Shown here one piece after another: positions 1 through 10,578 of a stretch of 64,000 nt of DNA; the stretch's first letter is position 1, and each line of letters opens with the position of its first letter. The notes beneath the pieces were generated by a model, which saw nothing but the letters and a program-made list of their open reading frames with translations, had not been told where the DNA came from and made no database searches. Source of the DNA: an uncultured bacterium (GTDB lineage: Bacteria; Spirochaetota; Leptospiria; Leptospirales; Leptonemataceae). The position numbers and the translations under genes are program-made. The stretch lies in assembly GCA_937928085.1 (NCBI GenBank), contig CALFVU010000005.1:1-64000 (forward strand), read 5' to 3'.

Positions 1-492
1 TCTATATAGCCCAAATTATATCTACTAGATAATCTCTTATTTCTTTTTTTTTACAATAAACTACTTTTTTCAAAATATGTTGTTGTATATAAGCTTTTAG
101 AGAAGATTTTTACAAGAGTTAACTTTTCTAACAAGTCTTTTAGATAAATTTCAATCTCAACAAAATTAAGTTAACCAATGCATGAATTTTTTTTGGATTT
201 CACTATTTGAAAATAATTTTTTTTAAGAATTAAAAACTTGGAGTTATGATTTTTAAAAGAATCAAGTAAAAATTAGTTTTGTTGGAAGATGCTAAATTTT
301 TAAATCAATCTGGATAATGATCTTGAGTTTTTTCCATTGTTTTTATGTACTTTATTTCATATAATCTAAAAGTAGAAAATAGACAATAGAATGAAAAATG
401 TTTTCAAAATTTGAAATTTTCTTATATTGTTATATTAAAAAAACTGATAAAGAACTTTCGTATAAAAGCAAGTAAAAAAAGATGTAATATTA
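1..492. other. A/T-rich intergenic stretch, nothing recognised
   Basis: No open frame with a plausible start and ribosome-binding site, no tRNA-like T-loop motif and no strong hairpin was found. It is A/T-rich with several A and T tracts and probably holds the promoter of the following gene, but no clear -35/-10 pair stands out. Confidence 0.5.
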
Positions 493-1455
493 ATGTATAA
501 CATTTTGGAACTTTTGGATATGAAAACATGGCTTTTTATATTGATTGTATTTTCATTGCTTTACCCTTTTCTTTTTAAATTTTTAGTATTAAAGTTCCTT
601 AAAAGATATGGATTTGAGATTCAATTTTCTGGAATTGGATTTGTCACTCCTTTTTATTTTGTTTCTAAAAATGTATATATTCAATTTGATTATAAAGAAG
701 ACTATGATTTTTTTCAGCTTTCGTGTAAAAAACTTAAGTTTTTGATTAATCCTTTATATTTTTTAAAAAAACAACTCATTATAGAATTTGTTCGTATGGA
801 ATACCCCAATTTATATTACGAAAATAAATATAATTCTTATAGAAAAATCAAGCTTTTACCCGAAATGAATCAAGTCATAATAAAAAATTTTTTAATAAAA
901 GGCGGTAGCATAGAAACTATTGATTTTATGCTTCCCGGTCCTTATCGGTTTAATCTTACAGAAATTAATTGCTTGATTCGAAAAATAGATTTATCAATTC
1001 CTGTGAGTTTATTATTTTTTGTGGAACAAGGTAATGCAAAGATAGATTCAGGAGACTTGCAAATTCAACTTAATAAAACCGTATTTAAACCTACAGGTTC
1101 TTTATATCTTAAAAATATAAAGTGGACAACAATGTTAGGTTTATCTTTACCTTTTGTTGATACTTCTTTTAGTTTATTTGTTTATTTTACTCATGAATCT
1201 GACCGAGAGATGATAGTTTCGGGATATTTACATGTTTTAGGTACAAAAGAAGACGAACATAAAGGAGGGATAGAAAAAGAAGGCATGCCTTTTGTTTTTA
1301 GGGTAGAATGGGAAAAATTTCGATTACCTATCGATTTAGGTTTACAAAAGTTCGTTGAAAAAATTTTCGAAACGATTCACCCGAATTTGTTAGAGAGAAG
1401 TTTGGTGTATTTAGGAAGAGAAGTTTTTGATAGGATCAAAAAACAGCCTGAATGA
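493..1455 (+). CDS. Hypothetical membrane-anchored protein (AsmA/GspN-like?)
   Basis: A 320-residue protein that I cannot assign firmly. A single hydrophobic segment lies at about residues 10-35, followed by a long beta-rich region alternating polar and aliphatic residues, without cysteine-rich or catalytic motifs. This layout (short N-terminal anchor plus beta-rich periplasmic body) is seen in AsmA- and GspN-type envelope proteins, but that is only a resemblance. The start is uncertain: ATG at 493 has no good ribosome-binding site, and an in-frame ATG at 520 (MKTWLF) is possible. Its last bases overlap the next gene by 4 nt (ATGA), so the two are probably co-translated. Confidence 0.7.
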   Translation: MYNILELLDMKTWLFILIVFSLLYPFLFKFLVLKFLKRYGFEIQFSGIGFVTPFYFVSKNVYIQFDYKEDYDFFQLSCKKLKFLINPLYFLKKQLIIEFVRMEYPNLYYENKYNSYRKIKLLPEMNQVIIKNFLIKGGSIETIDFMLPGPYRFNLTEINCLIRKIDLSIPVSLLFFVEQGNAKIDSGDLQIQLNKTVFKPTGSLYLKNIKWTTMLGLSLPFVDTSFSLFVYFTHESDREMIVSGYLHVLGTKEDEHKGGIEKEGMPFVFRVEWEKFRLPIDLGLQKFVEKIFETIHPNLLERSLVYLGREVFDRIKKQPE

Positions 1456-2768
1456 AAAAACAAGACGTGATGAAAATCATTTTGGAGATTATAGAAGAAT
1501 TAAAACCAGAAAAACTTTTAAAAGAATCTTTATACAAAAACTTTTATAAATTTATAAAAAAATTAAATAAAATTTATATCATTTCTTTAGGAAAAGCTGG
1601 GTATTCTATGGCAGAAACTTTTTATGATTTTGCTGTGGAAAGTGGTATTTCTGAAAAGATTCAAGGAGGTTTTGTAGTTTCCCCATATAATACAACTAAA
1701 GGAACTCTTGCTAATTTTGAAATATTAGAATCATCTCATCCTTATCCAGATTTTAATAGCTTATATGCAGGAGATCGCCTAATAAAAGTTATTCAAGGAT
1801 TGTCACTTGACATAGAAATAATTTTTTTACTTTCTGGGGGAGCTTCTTCTTTAATAGAAAAAACAATTGAAGGAATTGAATTACAACATTTGCAAAATTT
1901 AACAAAAAGTCTTTTAAGATCAGGTGCTAAAATTAATGAAATCAATACAGTAAGAAAAAAATTTTCTTTATTAAAAGGTGGAGGACTTGCTAAATTACTA
2001 TATCCCAGAAATATATATCAATTTATTTTAAATGATGTGGTGGGAAAGAATTCTGAAAAATTTGTTTCTTCGGGTTTACTTTATCCCGAAAATGTCTCTT
2101 TAAAAAGAGTCAAACATATATTAAAAAAATATAACATAATTTTGGATTTTGATATCCACTCTTTGAGCTTTCCCAAAAACAATAAAAGTTCTGTAAAAAA
2201 AACTTTTGTTATTGGAAACAATCAAATTGCTTGCGAAAAAGCTAAAAACATACTTGAAAAAAATCATTATCGTACAAAATTGATTGTATCTAATTTTTCT
2301 GGTTCTATTGAAAAATACGAATTTTTGATTCTTAAGACTATTCTTAAATCGATAAATAAGATTTCGAGGTTAAGTCCAACTGCATATATTTGGGGGGGAG
2401 AACCTACAGTAAACGTTCAGGGTAATGGTCTTGGGGGACGAAATCAGGAATTAGCTTTACGAATGTGTATACATTTTTATAAAAACAAAAGAATTCAATC
2501 TTTTTTTGAAAACAATAATATGATCTTCGTTTCGATTGGAACCGATGGAGTTGACGGTCCAACAGATTCTGCAGGAGGTGTGGTTTCGAAAGATACTTAT
2601 CAAGATATTATTAAAAACCAAAATTTGGAAACAATCAAAACACCAGAAGAGTTTTTAAAAAATAACGATTCGTATACCGCTTTATCTTTAGCAGATTCTT
2701 TAATAAAAACAGGTTATACAGGTACGAATTTAAATGACCTTAGTTTGTTATTTTTAAATTTTGCTTAG
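1452..2768 (+). CDS. Glycerate 2-kinase (MOFRL/DUF4147 family)
   Basis: A 438-residue protein matching the class II glycerate kinase family, which phosphorylates D-glycerate to 2-phosphoglycerate in the cytoplasm. The N-terminal DUF4147 domain has the early glycine-rich segment SLGKAGYSMA and LLSGGASSL; the C-terminal MOFRL domain shows GGRNQELAL and the aspartate-rich GTDGVDGPTDSAGG. Length is normal for the family. It starts in a 4-nt ATGA overlap with the upstream hypothetical gene and its last 15 bases overlap the convergent arsR gene. No other glycerate-pathway gene is adjacent, so its source of glycerate is not evident from the context. Confidence 0.9.
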   Translation: MKKQDVMKIILEIIEELKPEKLLKESLYKNFYKFIKKLNKIYIISLGKAGYSMAETFYDFAVESGISEKIQGGFVVSPYNTTKGTLANFEILESSHPYPDFNSLYAGDRLIKVIQGLSLDIEIIFLLSGGASSLIEKTIEGIELQHLQNLTKSLLRSGAKINEINTVRKKFSLLKGGGLAKLLYPRNIYQFILNDVVGKNSEKFVSSGLLYPENVSLKRVKHILKKYNIILDFDIHSLSFPKNNKSSVKKTFVIGNNQIACEKAKNILEKNHYRTKLIVSNFSGSIEKYEFLILKTILKSINKISRLSPTAYIWGGEPTVNVQGNGLGGRNQELALRMCIHFYKNKRIQSFFENNNMIFVSIGTDGVDGPTDSAGGVVSKDTYQDIIKNQNLETIKTPEEFLKNNDSYTALSLADSLIKTGYTGTNLNDLSLLFLNFA

Positions 2769-3137
2769 TTTATTAAAAATAGAATACGTTTTTTCTTTTC
2801 GTTTTACATATAAAACTTTCATTTTTTTTATTATATGTATTTCTTTTTTAAAATTTTTTTCGAATTGTAATTCTTCCTTTAAGAATTTCAAAAGTTTTAG
2901 ATTGAGTTTTGTTTTTTTTATAGAGTATTGAATCCATCTTGATATTTTTTTAGATTCAATTAAATTTGCTTGTTTTAAAGCTTTAAGATGAATAGAAATT
3001 GTAGGTAAAGAAATATTAAGTAATTGAAGTAATTCGCAGACACAAAGTGGTTTTACAGAGAGAAACAAAAATAATTTTAATCGATTTTCTTCTGAAAGTG
3101 CTTTAAGGATTTCTATAATCTTTGTTTGAGTTGTCAT
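2754..3137 (-). CDS. arsR: ArsR-family metalloregulatory repressor
   Basis: A 127-residue winged-helix repressor. The segment PLCVCELLQLL in the presumed alpha-3 helix carries the CVC pair of the ELCVCDL motif that binds As(III)/Sb(III) in classical ArsR proteins, followed by the recognition helix (SLPTISIHLKALKQANLI). It starts at ATG 3137 behind GAGGTAG and reads away from the permease and thioredoxin-like genes, the usual arrangement in which the repressor controls both directions until metalloid binding releases it. It is slightly longer than many ArsR proteins because of a lysine-rich C-terminal tail. The ligand (arsenite or another soft metal) is inferred from the cysteine pair only. 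Confidence 0.88.
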   Translation of the reverse strand: MTTQTKIIEILKALSEENRLKLFLFLSVKPLCVCELLQLLNISLPTISIHLKALKQANLIESKKISRWIQYSIKKTKLNLKLLKFLKEELQFEKNFKKEIHIIKKMKVLYVKRKEKTYSIFNKLSKI

Positions 3138-3216
3138 TATACTACCTCTTTTTTGTTGACAGTTTTATTTGTTTTTAAATTTTGACAATTATAAAAATAT
3201 AAAAATAAGGATTTTT
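3138..3216. promoter_or_regulatory. Divergent arsR / permease control region
   Basis: The 79 bases between the two start codons contain two copies of TTGACA (3156-3161 and 3182-3187), 26 bases apart, and A/T-rich -10-like stretches in both directions. This is where promoters and the ArsR operator should sit; no perfect dyad is visible, so the exact operator is not resolved. Confidence 0.4.
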
Positions 3217-4374
3217 ATGTTTGATGATAAAATTAAAGAATTAAAAATATTTGTATACGGATTGTTGGTTCTATCTTTTATCTATTGGTTACCAATCGAT
3301 GTATATCATTATGCAATCATTAGTAGTTTCCACTTTCTACAAGAATACATTAGGGAACATACGTTGTCTTGTTTAGTGCCTGCTTTTTTTATAGCCGGAG
3401 GAATTAGTAGCTTAGTACCTCAGGCTTTTGTGATTCAGTATTTTACAAAAAAAGTGCATAAAATCATTTCTTATGGTGTAGCATCAGTTTCGGGTTTTAT
3501 ATTATCGGTTTGTTCGTGTACAGTCCTGCCTTTATTTAGTGGTATTTACAAAAAAGGAGCTGGTCTAGGTGCTGCGTTTACATTTTTATATTCTGGACCG
3601 GCCATTAATGTTTTAGCTAGTATTTTAACTTTTAAAATCTTAGGTTTTGAATTCGGAATTTTTAGAACATTGTTTGCAATTTTGAATTCAATACTTATTG
3701 GTATTTTAATGGAACTTATATTTTATAAAGAGAGCTTTCCAGAACAGAAAATACAACTTAATATTCAAGAGAAACCAGAACTTAAAAAAATTATGATCTT
3801 ATTCTATTTTGTAATAATTTTAATATTTGCAACTTGGGGAGATTCACAGAATGTATGGTATCATTTTGTTTACGAAAACAAATGGTATGTCGTTTCTTTT
3901 TTTGTAATTTTATCTTTAATAAGTTTTTTAAAAAATTTAGCTCAAGAAGAAAAAGAATATTTTATATCAGAAACATGGTATTATGTAAAATTAATATTTC
4001 CATATTTATTGATCGGAGTGATGGTTTCCGGATTTTTAATTGGGGTACCTAACAAATCAGAGGGAATGATTCCCAAACATTGGATTCAAGAGATATTAGG
4101 TGGTGATAGTATCTTTACTATTTTTCTTTCTACATTGATTGGTGCATTATTTTATTTTGCTACTTTAACAGAAATCCCTATCATACAATCTTTATTATCA
4201 GCTGGTATGGGAAAAGCATCTGCTCTTGCTTTGTTATTAAGTGGACCTTCGATAAGTTTACCTAGTATTTTAGCTTTAAGAGCTGTACTGGGGTGGAAAA
4301 AAACGTTTGTGTATTCTTTGTTTGTTATAATTTTCTCTACATTAGCAGGAATTTTATATAAATTATTAATGTAA
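3217..4374 (+). CDS. ArsP/YraQ-type permease (DUF318)
   Basis: A polytopic membrane protein of about 385 residues with 8-10 hydrophobic segments. The short signature CSCTVLPLF and the two related half-repeats ending in LLSGPSISLPS and FLYSGPAINVL are typical of the DUF318 permease family, which includes the ArsP exporter of trivalent organoarsenicals. ATG 3217 is preferred because AAGG lies 6 bases upstream; an earlier in-frame TTG (3169) would put the start inside the promoter region. It diverges from an ArsR repressor with a CVC sensor site and is followed 24 bases later by a thioredoxin-like protein, a common metalloid-export set. The substrate is inferred. Confidence 0.85.
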   Translation: MFDDKIKELKIFVYGLLVLSFIYWLPIDVYHYAIISSFHFLQEYIREHTLSCLVPAFFIAGGISSLVPQAFVIQYFTKKVHKIISYGVASVSGFILSVCSCTVLPLFSGIYKKGAGLGAAFTFLYSGPAINVLASILTFKILGFEFGIFRTLFAILNSILIGILMELIFYKESFPEQKIQLNIQEKPELKKIMILFYFVIILIFATWGDSQNVWYHFVYENKWYVVSFFVILSLISFLKNLAQEEKEYFISETWYYVKLIFPYLLIGVMVSGFLIGVPNKSEGMIPKHWIQEILGGDSIFTIFLSTLIGALFYFATLTEIPIIQSLLSAGMGKASALALLLSGPSISLPSILALRAVLGWKKTFVYSLFVIIFSTLAGILYKLLM

Positions 4375-4398
4375 TTTTTTTTATAATACGAGGAGATT

Positions 4399-4644
4399 AT
4401 GAGTATAAAAATTTTAGGACCAGGTTGTGCAAATTGTCAACTTTTGCATAAACTTACTTTAGAGGCTTTAGAAGAATTGAATCAAAATATTGAAGTAGAA
4501 TATATAAAAGATATGGATAAAATACAAGAATATAATATTTTTACTACACCCGGTCTTGTTTTTGAAAATGTATTAGTTCACCAAGGAAAGCCTATACCGG
4601 GCAAAGAAAAAATAAAACTTATGATAAAACAATTTTATTCTTAA
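4399..4644 (+). CDS. Small thioredoxin-like redox protein
   Basis: An 81-residue thioredoxin-fold protein of the small 'redox-active disulfide' type. The active site is near the N-terminus as GPGCANCQLL (a CxxC pair), and the cis-proline segment is TTPGLVFEN. A good ribosome-binding site (CGAGGAG) precedes ATG 4399. It follows the permease by 24 bases, and such proteins are regularly encoded with DUF318 permeases and ArsR repressors. It probably reduces or hands over a thiol-reactive metalloid, or services the permease cysteines, but that role is inferred from the neighbourhood. Confidence 0.88.
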   Translation: MSIKILGPGCANCQLLHKLTLEALEELNQNIEVEYIKDMDKIQEYNIFTTPGLVFENVLVHQGKPIPGKEKIKLMIKQFYS

Positions 4645-4663
4645 AGACCCAACAAAAAAACGT

Positions 4664-4690
4664 TTGACTTTGATTTGATTTACATTTAAT
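4664..4690 (+). promoter_or_regulatory. Candidate thiC promoter
   Basis: TTGACT (4664-4669) followed after a short 15-bp spacer by TTTAAT (4685-4690), just upstream of the TPP riboswitch. The spacing is shorter than ideal, so this is a weak prediction. Confidence 0.35.
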
Positions 4691-4710
4691 TGTATTAAGA
4701 CCACATCAAG

Positions 4711-6575
<1,865 letters not shown>

Positions 6576-6842
6576 TCTATCAAAAAAAGTAAAAAAAAAT
6601 GTTTTTTATTGCGTTCTCTTTTTCAAAAGCTTCTTAGTAAGGTTACTTATATGGATAGTCTTTTTGGGTGGATATTGATACATTTTTGAACATAAGACCA
6701 AATTAAAATATAGCCTTAAATTCTTTTATTCAAAATATAAATGTATGGTAAAATAATAAATCTTATGTTTTAAGAAAAGAAAACGAGAACGATTCATATC
6801 TAAGAATAAATGATTATTGCTAGATAAGTCTTATGAAATTTG

Positions 6843-7745
6843 TTATAAAGTTAGGGCTAATTTTAATTTTTTTTCTATGTCCTCGTATCGTTTGATTAGT
6901 TCTTCGATGATGTTTTTTGGAATCGAAGGTGGAGGAGGTTGTTTATTCCATTGAATAGATTCTAAATAATCTCGTAATAATTGTTTATCATAACTGGCAA
7001 GATTGGTTCCTAAATGATATTCTTCTTTTTTCCAAAATCGGCTCGAGTCAGGGGTTAAGACTTCGTCAATTAAATAAATTTGTTGATCTTTGATTCCAAA
7101 TTCAAATTTTGTGTCGCATAATAAAAATCCAATAGATTCCATAATTATACTTGCTTCTTTAAATATTGCAATCGAAATTTCTTTAATTTTATGGGCTAAT
7201 TCTATTCCTATTTGATTTACCAAATATTGAAAGGATACGTTCGTGTCGTGTCCGGCTTCTTCTTTTGTAGAGGGAGTAAAAAGAATCTCAGGTAATTTTG
7301 AACCGAGTTGTAATCCTTCAGGTAAACGTATATCGCATACTTTTCTTGTTTCTTTGTATTCTTTCCAAGCAGAACCAGCCAAATAACCTCTTACAATACA
7401 TTCGAAAGGAATTTTTTTTGTTTTATAAACAAGCATTGAACAATCTTTAAATTTTTCTATTTGAAATTTTTTGGGATATTGGGTAAAATCATTCGTAATA
7501 AAATGAGTTTTAAAATTTAGTTTTTCTTGCAGGGTAGAATTGGGAAAAATTTTTGATTTTTGATTTTGAAAATATAAAAACCATAAACTCGAAATAGTAT
7601 TTAAAACTCTTCCTTTATTTGGAATTTCTTCATTAAAAATCACATCAAAAGCAGAAATTCTATTGCTGGAGACAATCAATAAAGTTTCGGAATCCACTTC
7701 GTATATATCTCTAACTTTTCCTTTATATATAGGAGTTAGATTCAT
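6843..7745 (-). CDS. purC: SAICAR synthetase PurC
   Basis: Phosphoribosylaminoimidazole-succinocarboxamide synthase, the ATP-dependent step joining aspartate to CAIR in purine synthesis. The 300-residue length and motifs match the long PurC class: YKGKVRDIYEV at the N-terminus, SSNRISAFDVI, FECIVRGYLAGSAWKEY, and LIDEVLTPDSSRFW. ATG 7745 forms a 4-nt ATGA overlap with the stop of the upstream YkgJ-type gene, which is better than the upstream TTG at 7757. The two genes are probably co-translated although no functional link between them is obvious. Confidence 0.96.
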   Translation of the reverse strand: MNLTPIYKGKVRDIYEVDSETLLIVSSNRISAFDVIFNEEIPNKGRVLNTISSLWFLYFQNQKSKIFPNSTLQEKLNFKTHFITNDFTQYPKKFQIEKFKDCSMLVYKTKKIPFECIVRGYLAGSAWKEYKETRKVCDIRLPEGLQLGSKLPEILFTPSTKEEAGHDTNVSFQYLVNQIGIELAHKIKEISIAIFKEASIIMESIGFLLCDTKFEFGIKDQQIYLIDEVLTPDSSRFWKKEEYHLGTNLASYDKQLLRDYLESIQWNKQPPPPSIPKNIIEELIKRYEDIEKKLKLALTL

Positions 7746-8311
7746 AATTGTATCCAATTTCCATTTGTAGTCTTTTGGTAGCTATGAAATTTTTTGATTG
7801 TTTGATTACAATAAAAAACTATTTCGGAAGAAGAAATTGAATTGTTTTTGTCAAAAAAATCTTGAATAGAAGAGCCGGGGCAGCTTTTGATTAGTCCAGA
7901 TAAAGCATTTTTAGAAGAAAAAATAGAAGGCCAGAACGGAAAACTTCTGCACTGCAGGGGCCGTACGGGATAGATAGTACATCGATGATGGTTATCTAAA
8001 AACATACATTGTTTTGAGGGTTGATAAATATAAATCTGATTCCTTTTTTTTAAGTTCAAAATTTTAATTAAATGTTTCCATTTTGCAATATCTAACTTTA
8101 AAAACTTTTTAATATCTATTAGATTTTTTTCTGTAAAATAAACATTTCCAGGTCCATAACAACATTTACCGCATAATGTGCAGTTAAAATAAAAATTTTT
8201 ATAGTTTAATACTTTTTTAGTATTAATATAAGAAATACCATTTACAGGAGGTGTTTTGTAATAGTATAGATTATGTAGTATAATTTTTAGTTTATGAAAT
8301 AGTTTAAACAC
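7742..8311 (-). CDS. YkgJ-family cysteine-cluster protein
   Basis: A 189-residue protein of the YkgJ (UPF0153) family, small cytoplasmic proteins with a cysteine cluster thought to bind Zn or an Fe-S centre. Near residue 42 it has NCTLCGKCCYGPG (CxxCxxCC), then a spaced CMFL, CTIYPVRPLQCRSFPFW and later CPGSS, the full family pattern. Function is unknown for the family. Translation appears to begin at GTG 8311 with only a weak ribosome-binding site, so the start is uncertain. Its end overlaps the purC start by 4 nt, indicating one transcript. Confidence 0.85.
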   Translation of the reverse strand: MFKLFHKLKIILHNLYYYKTPPVNGISYINTKKVLNYKNFYFNCTLCGKCCYGPGNVYFTEKNLIDIKKFLKLDIAKWKHLIKILNLKKRNQIYIYQPSKQCMFLDNHHRCTIYPVRPLQCRSFPFWPSIFSSKNALSGLIKSCPGSSIQDFFDKNNSISSSEIVFYCNQTIKKFHSYQKTTNGNWIQL

Positions 8312-8494
8312 TTTTTCTAAATACTTCTTTAAGTTTATAGTATCAAGTTTTTTTAAAAATTTTTACTATATAAGATTTATAAAAAATGTTTAATGTAGAG
8401 ATGCGAGTAATATCATTTTATTTTTTTATCGAATACGAAATAATTTTTATAAAAAATATTAAAAAAATTTGAAAATTTCCGAATAAAATCATAA

Positions 8495-9979
8495 ATGAAA
8501 TTATTGAATTTTATATCAACAAAAATAAACATTGATAAAAATTTAAATGAAAGTCAACATTTTGATGTATCTTCGTTCGATCAAGAAAAAAGAGATTTTT
8601 TTGAAATTTTAACTCAAACTATAAAAGAAAATACTTTGGATTCAAAGTGGATAGAGAATTCTTCACATTCTTTACAAAAAGAAGATTCAAACCTTAAGTA
8701 CAATACGACTCAAATCAATCAAAGAACAGAAAAAAATTTAAAAAAAGAAAATGAAACTAATGAAACTAACAACATATCTTATAAAAAAATTGAATTTTTG
8801 TTAAGTGAACATCAAAAAAAGAATTTTAAACAAGAATTCAAAATAGAACAAAAAATTGAACTTCCAAAAGAAAGATATTTATCCGATCATAATAATGTTA
8901 AAAATATTCACGAAGCCTTAAAAAATTCAAATCAACAATCAATAAAAAAAGATCTTTTGATTAACACAAAAAATCATTTTAAAGATTTTCATTTCGTTTT
9001 TTTACAAGATAATCAGGATAAGAATAAAACAAATCAAAAACAATATATCAACGAAAAAAATGAGATTACTGATGAATTTAAAAAAATTTTATCAATTCCT
9101 TCAAATTTAACTAAAGAGATTCAAGGTGATAAAAATTTTATTCCAAAAAGAAAATCTTATACTCAATCAAAAGAAAATCAAGAAGGTTTAAGTACGAAAG
9201 AGATCATAGAGGGCATGATCAAAGAATCTTTAAAGTTGAAAGATATTCAGTCGATAGAAAATCCTGTTATTGGGGAAAAAAATCATTCAACTTTATCAAA
9301 AATTGAGATTTATATAAAACAAGAAAATCATTCTTCGTTTTTTTCGAATCATTCTAACAAACAAAACAAAAAAGAAGTAGAAATTGCTGTAAAGAACGAT
9401 CCTCAGATCAAAAACTTTATAGAACTCAATCAAACAGTACATTCTCGAACGAATCGGTTAAACGAAAATCCTATGCAAAATTTATTGGATAAATCAATTC
9501 GAGAAGCTTTCGAAGAATTAATTCAAAAAGCAAAAATCAATGTAGGAAAAGAAAATTTTAGTGCTCAAATTCGATTAAATCCAGCTATCTTTGGCTATAT
9601 GTCTTTAGATATGAAGTTAGAAAATCAAAGCTTAGTAATAAAAGTTTTGGTGGATAATCAAGAAGTTTATAAGAGGCTACAAGAAAACATAGATTCTTTA
9701 AAAAATGAATTGATCAAGAATGGTATACAGTTAGAGCAATTTCATATTAAAATAAAAGATACTCAATTATCAAACCAGAATGATTTACAGTTTTCTGATA
9801 CATTTTCTAACTTCAAAAATCAGCAAAACAATTTTTCTTTCGAAAATTCCAAAAATACATATCAAGTACTTGAAGAAAGTAAAATTAACACAGAAGAGAA
9901 TATTCAAGATCATTCCCTAACAATGCAAGAGGAAAGTCATCCAAATTTTTATGATTCCAAAATTAATGTATGGGGTTAA
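8495..9979 (+). CDS. fliK: Flagellar hook-length control protein FliK
   Basis: A 494-residue protein with a long low-complexity N-terminal part rich in Asn, Gln, Lys and Glu (about residues 1-340) and a conserved C-terminal domain (about 345-425) containing IRLNPAIFGYMSLDMKL and LVDNQEVYKRLQENIDSLKN, the Flg_hook domain that FliK uses to switch export specificity when the hook is complete. It directly precedes flgD and flgE, the classical fliK-flgD-flgE order. The start is ATG 8495 with no obvious strong ribosome-binding site. The disordered N-terminal part fits the ruler function known for FliK. Confidence 0.9.
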   Translation: MKLLNFISTKINIDKNLNESQHFDVSSFDQEKRDFFEILTQTIKENTLDSKWIENSSHSLQKEDSNLKYNTTQINQRTEKNLKKENETNETNNISYKKIEFLLSEHQKKNFKQEFKIEQKIELPKERYLSDHNNVKNIHEALKNSNQQSIKKDLLINTKNHFKDFHFVFLQDNQDKNKTNQKQYINEKNEITDEFKKILSIPSNLTKEIQGDKNFIPKRKSYTQSKENQEGLSTKEIIEGMIKESLKLKDIQSIENPVIGEKNHSTLSKIEIYIKQENHSSFFSNHSNKQNKKEVEIAVKNDPQIKNFIELNQTVHSRTNRLNENPMQNLLDKSIREAFEELIQKAKINVGKENFSAQIRLNPAIFGYMSLDMKLENQSLVIKVLVDNQEVYKRLQENIDSLKNELIKNGIQLEQFHIKIKDTQLSNQNDLQFSDTFSNFKNQQNNFSFENSKNTYQVLEESKINTEENIQDHSLTMQEESHPNFYDSKINVWG

Positions 9980-9981
9980 CT

Positions 9982-10566
9982 ATGGAAGTAGATTTTATCA
10001 AAAAACAGTATATACAACAAGATAAGTCAGTCAAGATAGAAGAGTATTTTAAGCAAAAGGATTTTTTAAAAAATCATAATTTAGAAAATGTAGAAATTGT
10101 GAACAAGGTAAAATCATTAGGAAAAGATGACTTTCTAAAATTATTGATAACACAATTGTCACATCAAGATCCCACAAAGCCAATGACAGATCAGGAGTTT
10201 ATAGCACAAATGGCTCAGTTTTCTGCTTTAGAGCAAATGCAAAACATTGCTCAATCGATTCAGGTAATGAATCAAAGTCAAAGCTTCTATTATCTTGGTA
10301 AGTTTGTTGTAGGAAAAGAGGCTATCTCGGGAGAAGAAGTATCGGGAAAAGTAGATGCCATTTTTAAAGATGAAACAGGGAAGATTTTTCTAAAAGTGAA
10401 TTCTTATGCTTTAAAAATGGAAGATATACGACTCGTAGGGCAATTAGATTCTTTTCTAAAAAAAGAAAATTCAAAAGAACAAGATTCAACATCATTAATA
10501 GAAAATCAACAAAATGAAAAAAAACAAATACAAGAATATCATCAAAATTTAATGCAAAATCAATAA
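9982..10566 (+). CDS. flgD: Flagellar hook capping protein FlgD
   Basis: A 194-residue FlgD, the scaffold that caps the growing hook and is needed for polymerisation of FlgE. The diagnostic block DDFLKLLITQLSHQDPTKPMTDQEFIAQMAQFSALEQM is present (here at about residues 50-85), followed by a short beta domain (residues ~105-150) and a charged C-terminal tail. ATG 9982 is preferred because GGGG sits 6 bases upstream; ATG 9970 inside the fliK end lacks one. It is only 2 bases beyond the fliK stop and 12 bases before flgE, so the three are one operon. Confidence 0.94.
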   Translation: MEVDFIKKQYIQQDKSVKIEEYFKQKDFLKNHNLENVEIVNKVKSLGKDDFLKLLITQLSHQDPTKPMTDQEFIAQMAQFSALEQMQNIAQSIQVMNQSQSFYYLGKFVVGKEAISGEEVSGKVDAIFKDETGKIFLKVNSYALKMEDIRLVGQLDSFLKKENSKEQDSTSLIENQQNEKKQIQEYHQNLMQNQ

Positions 10567-10578
10567 AAGGGTACAACT

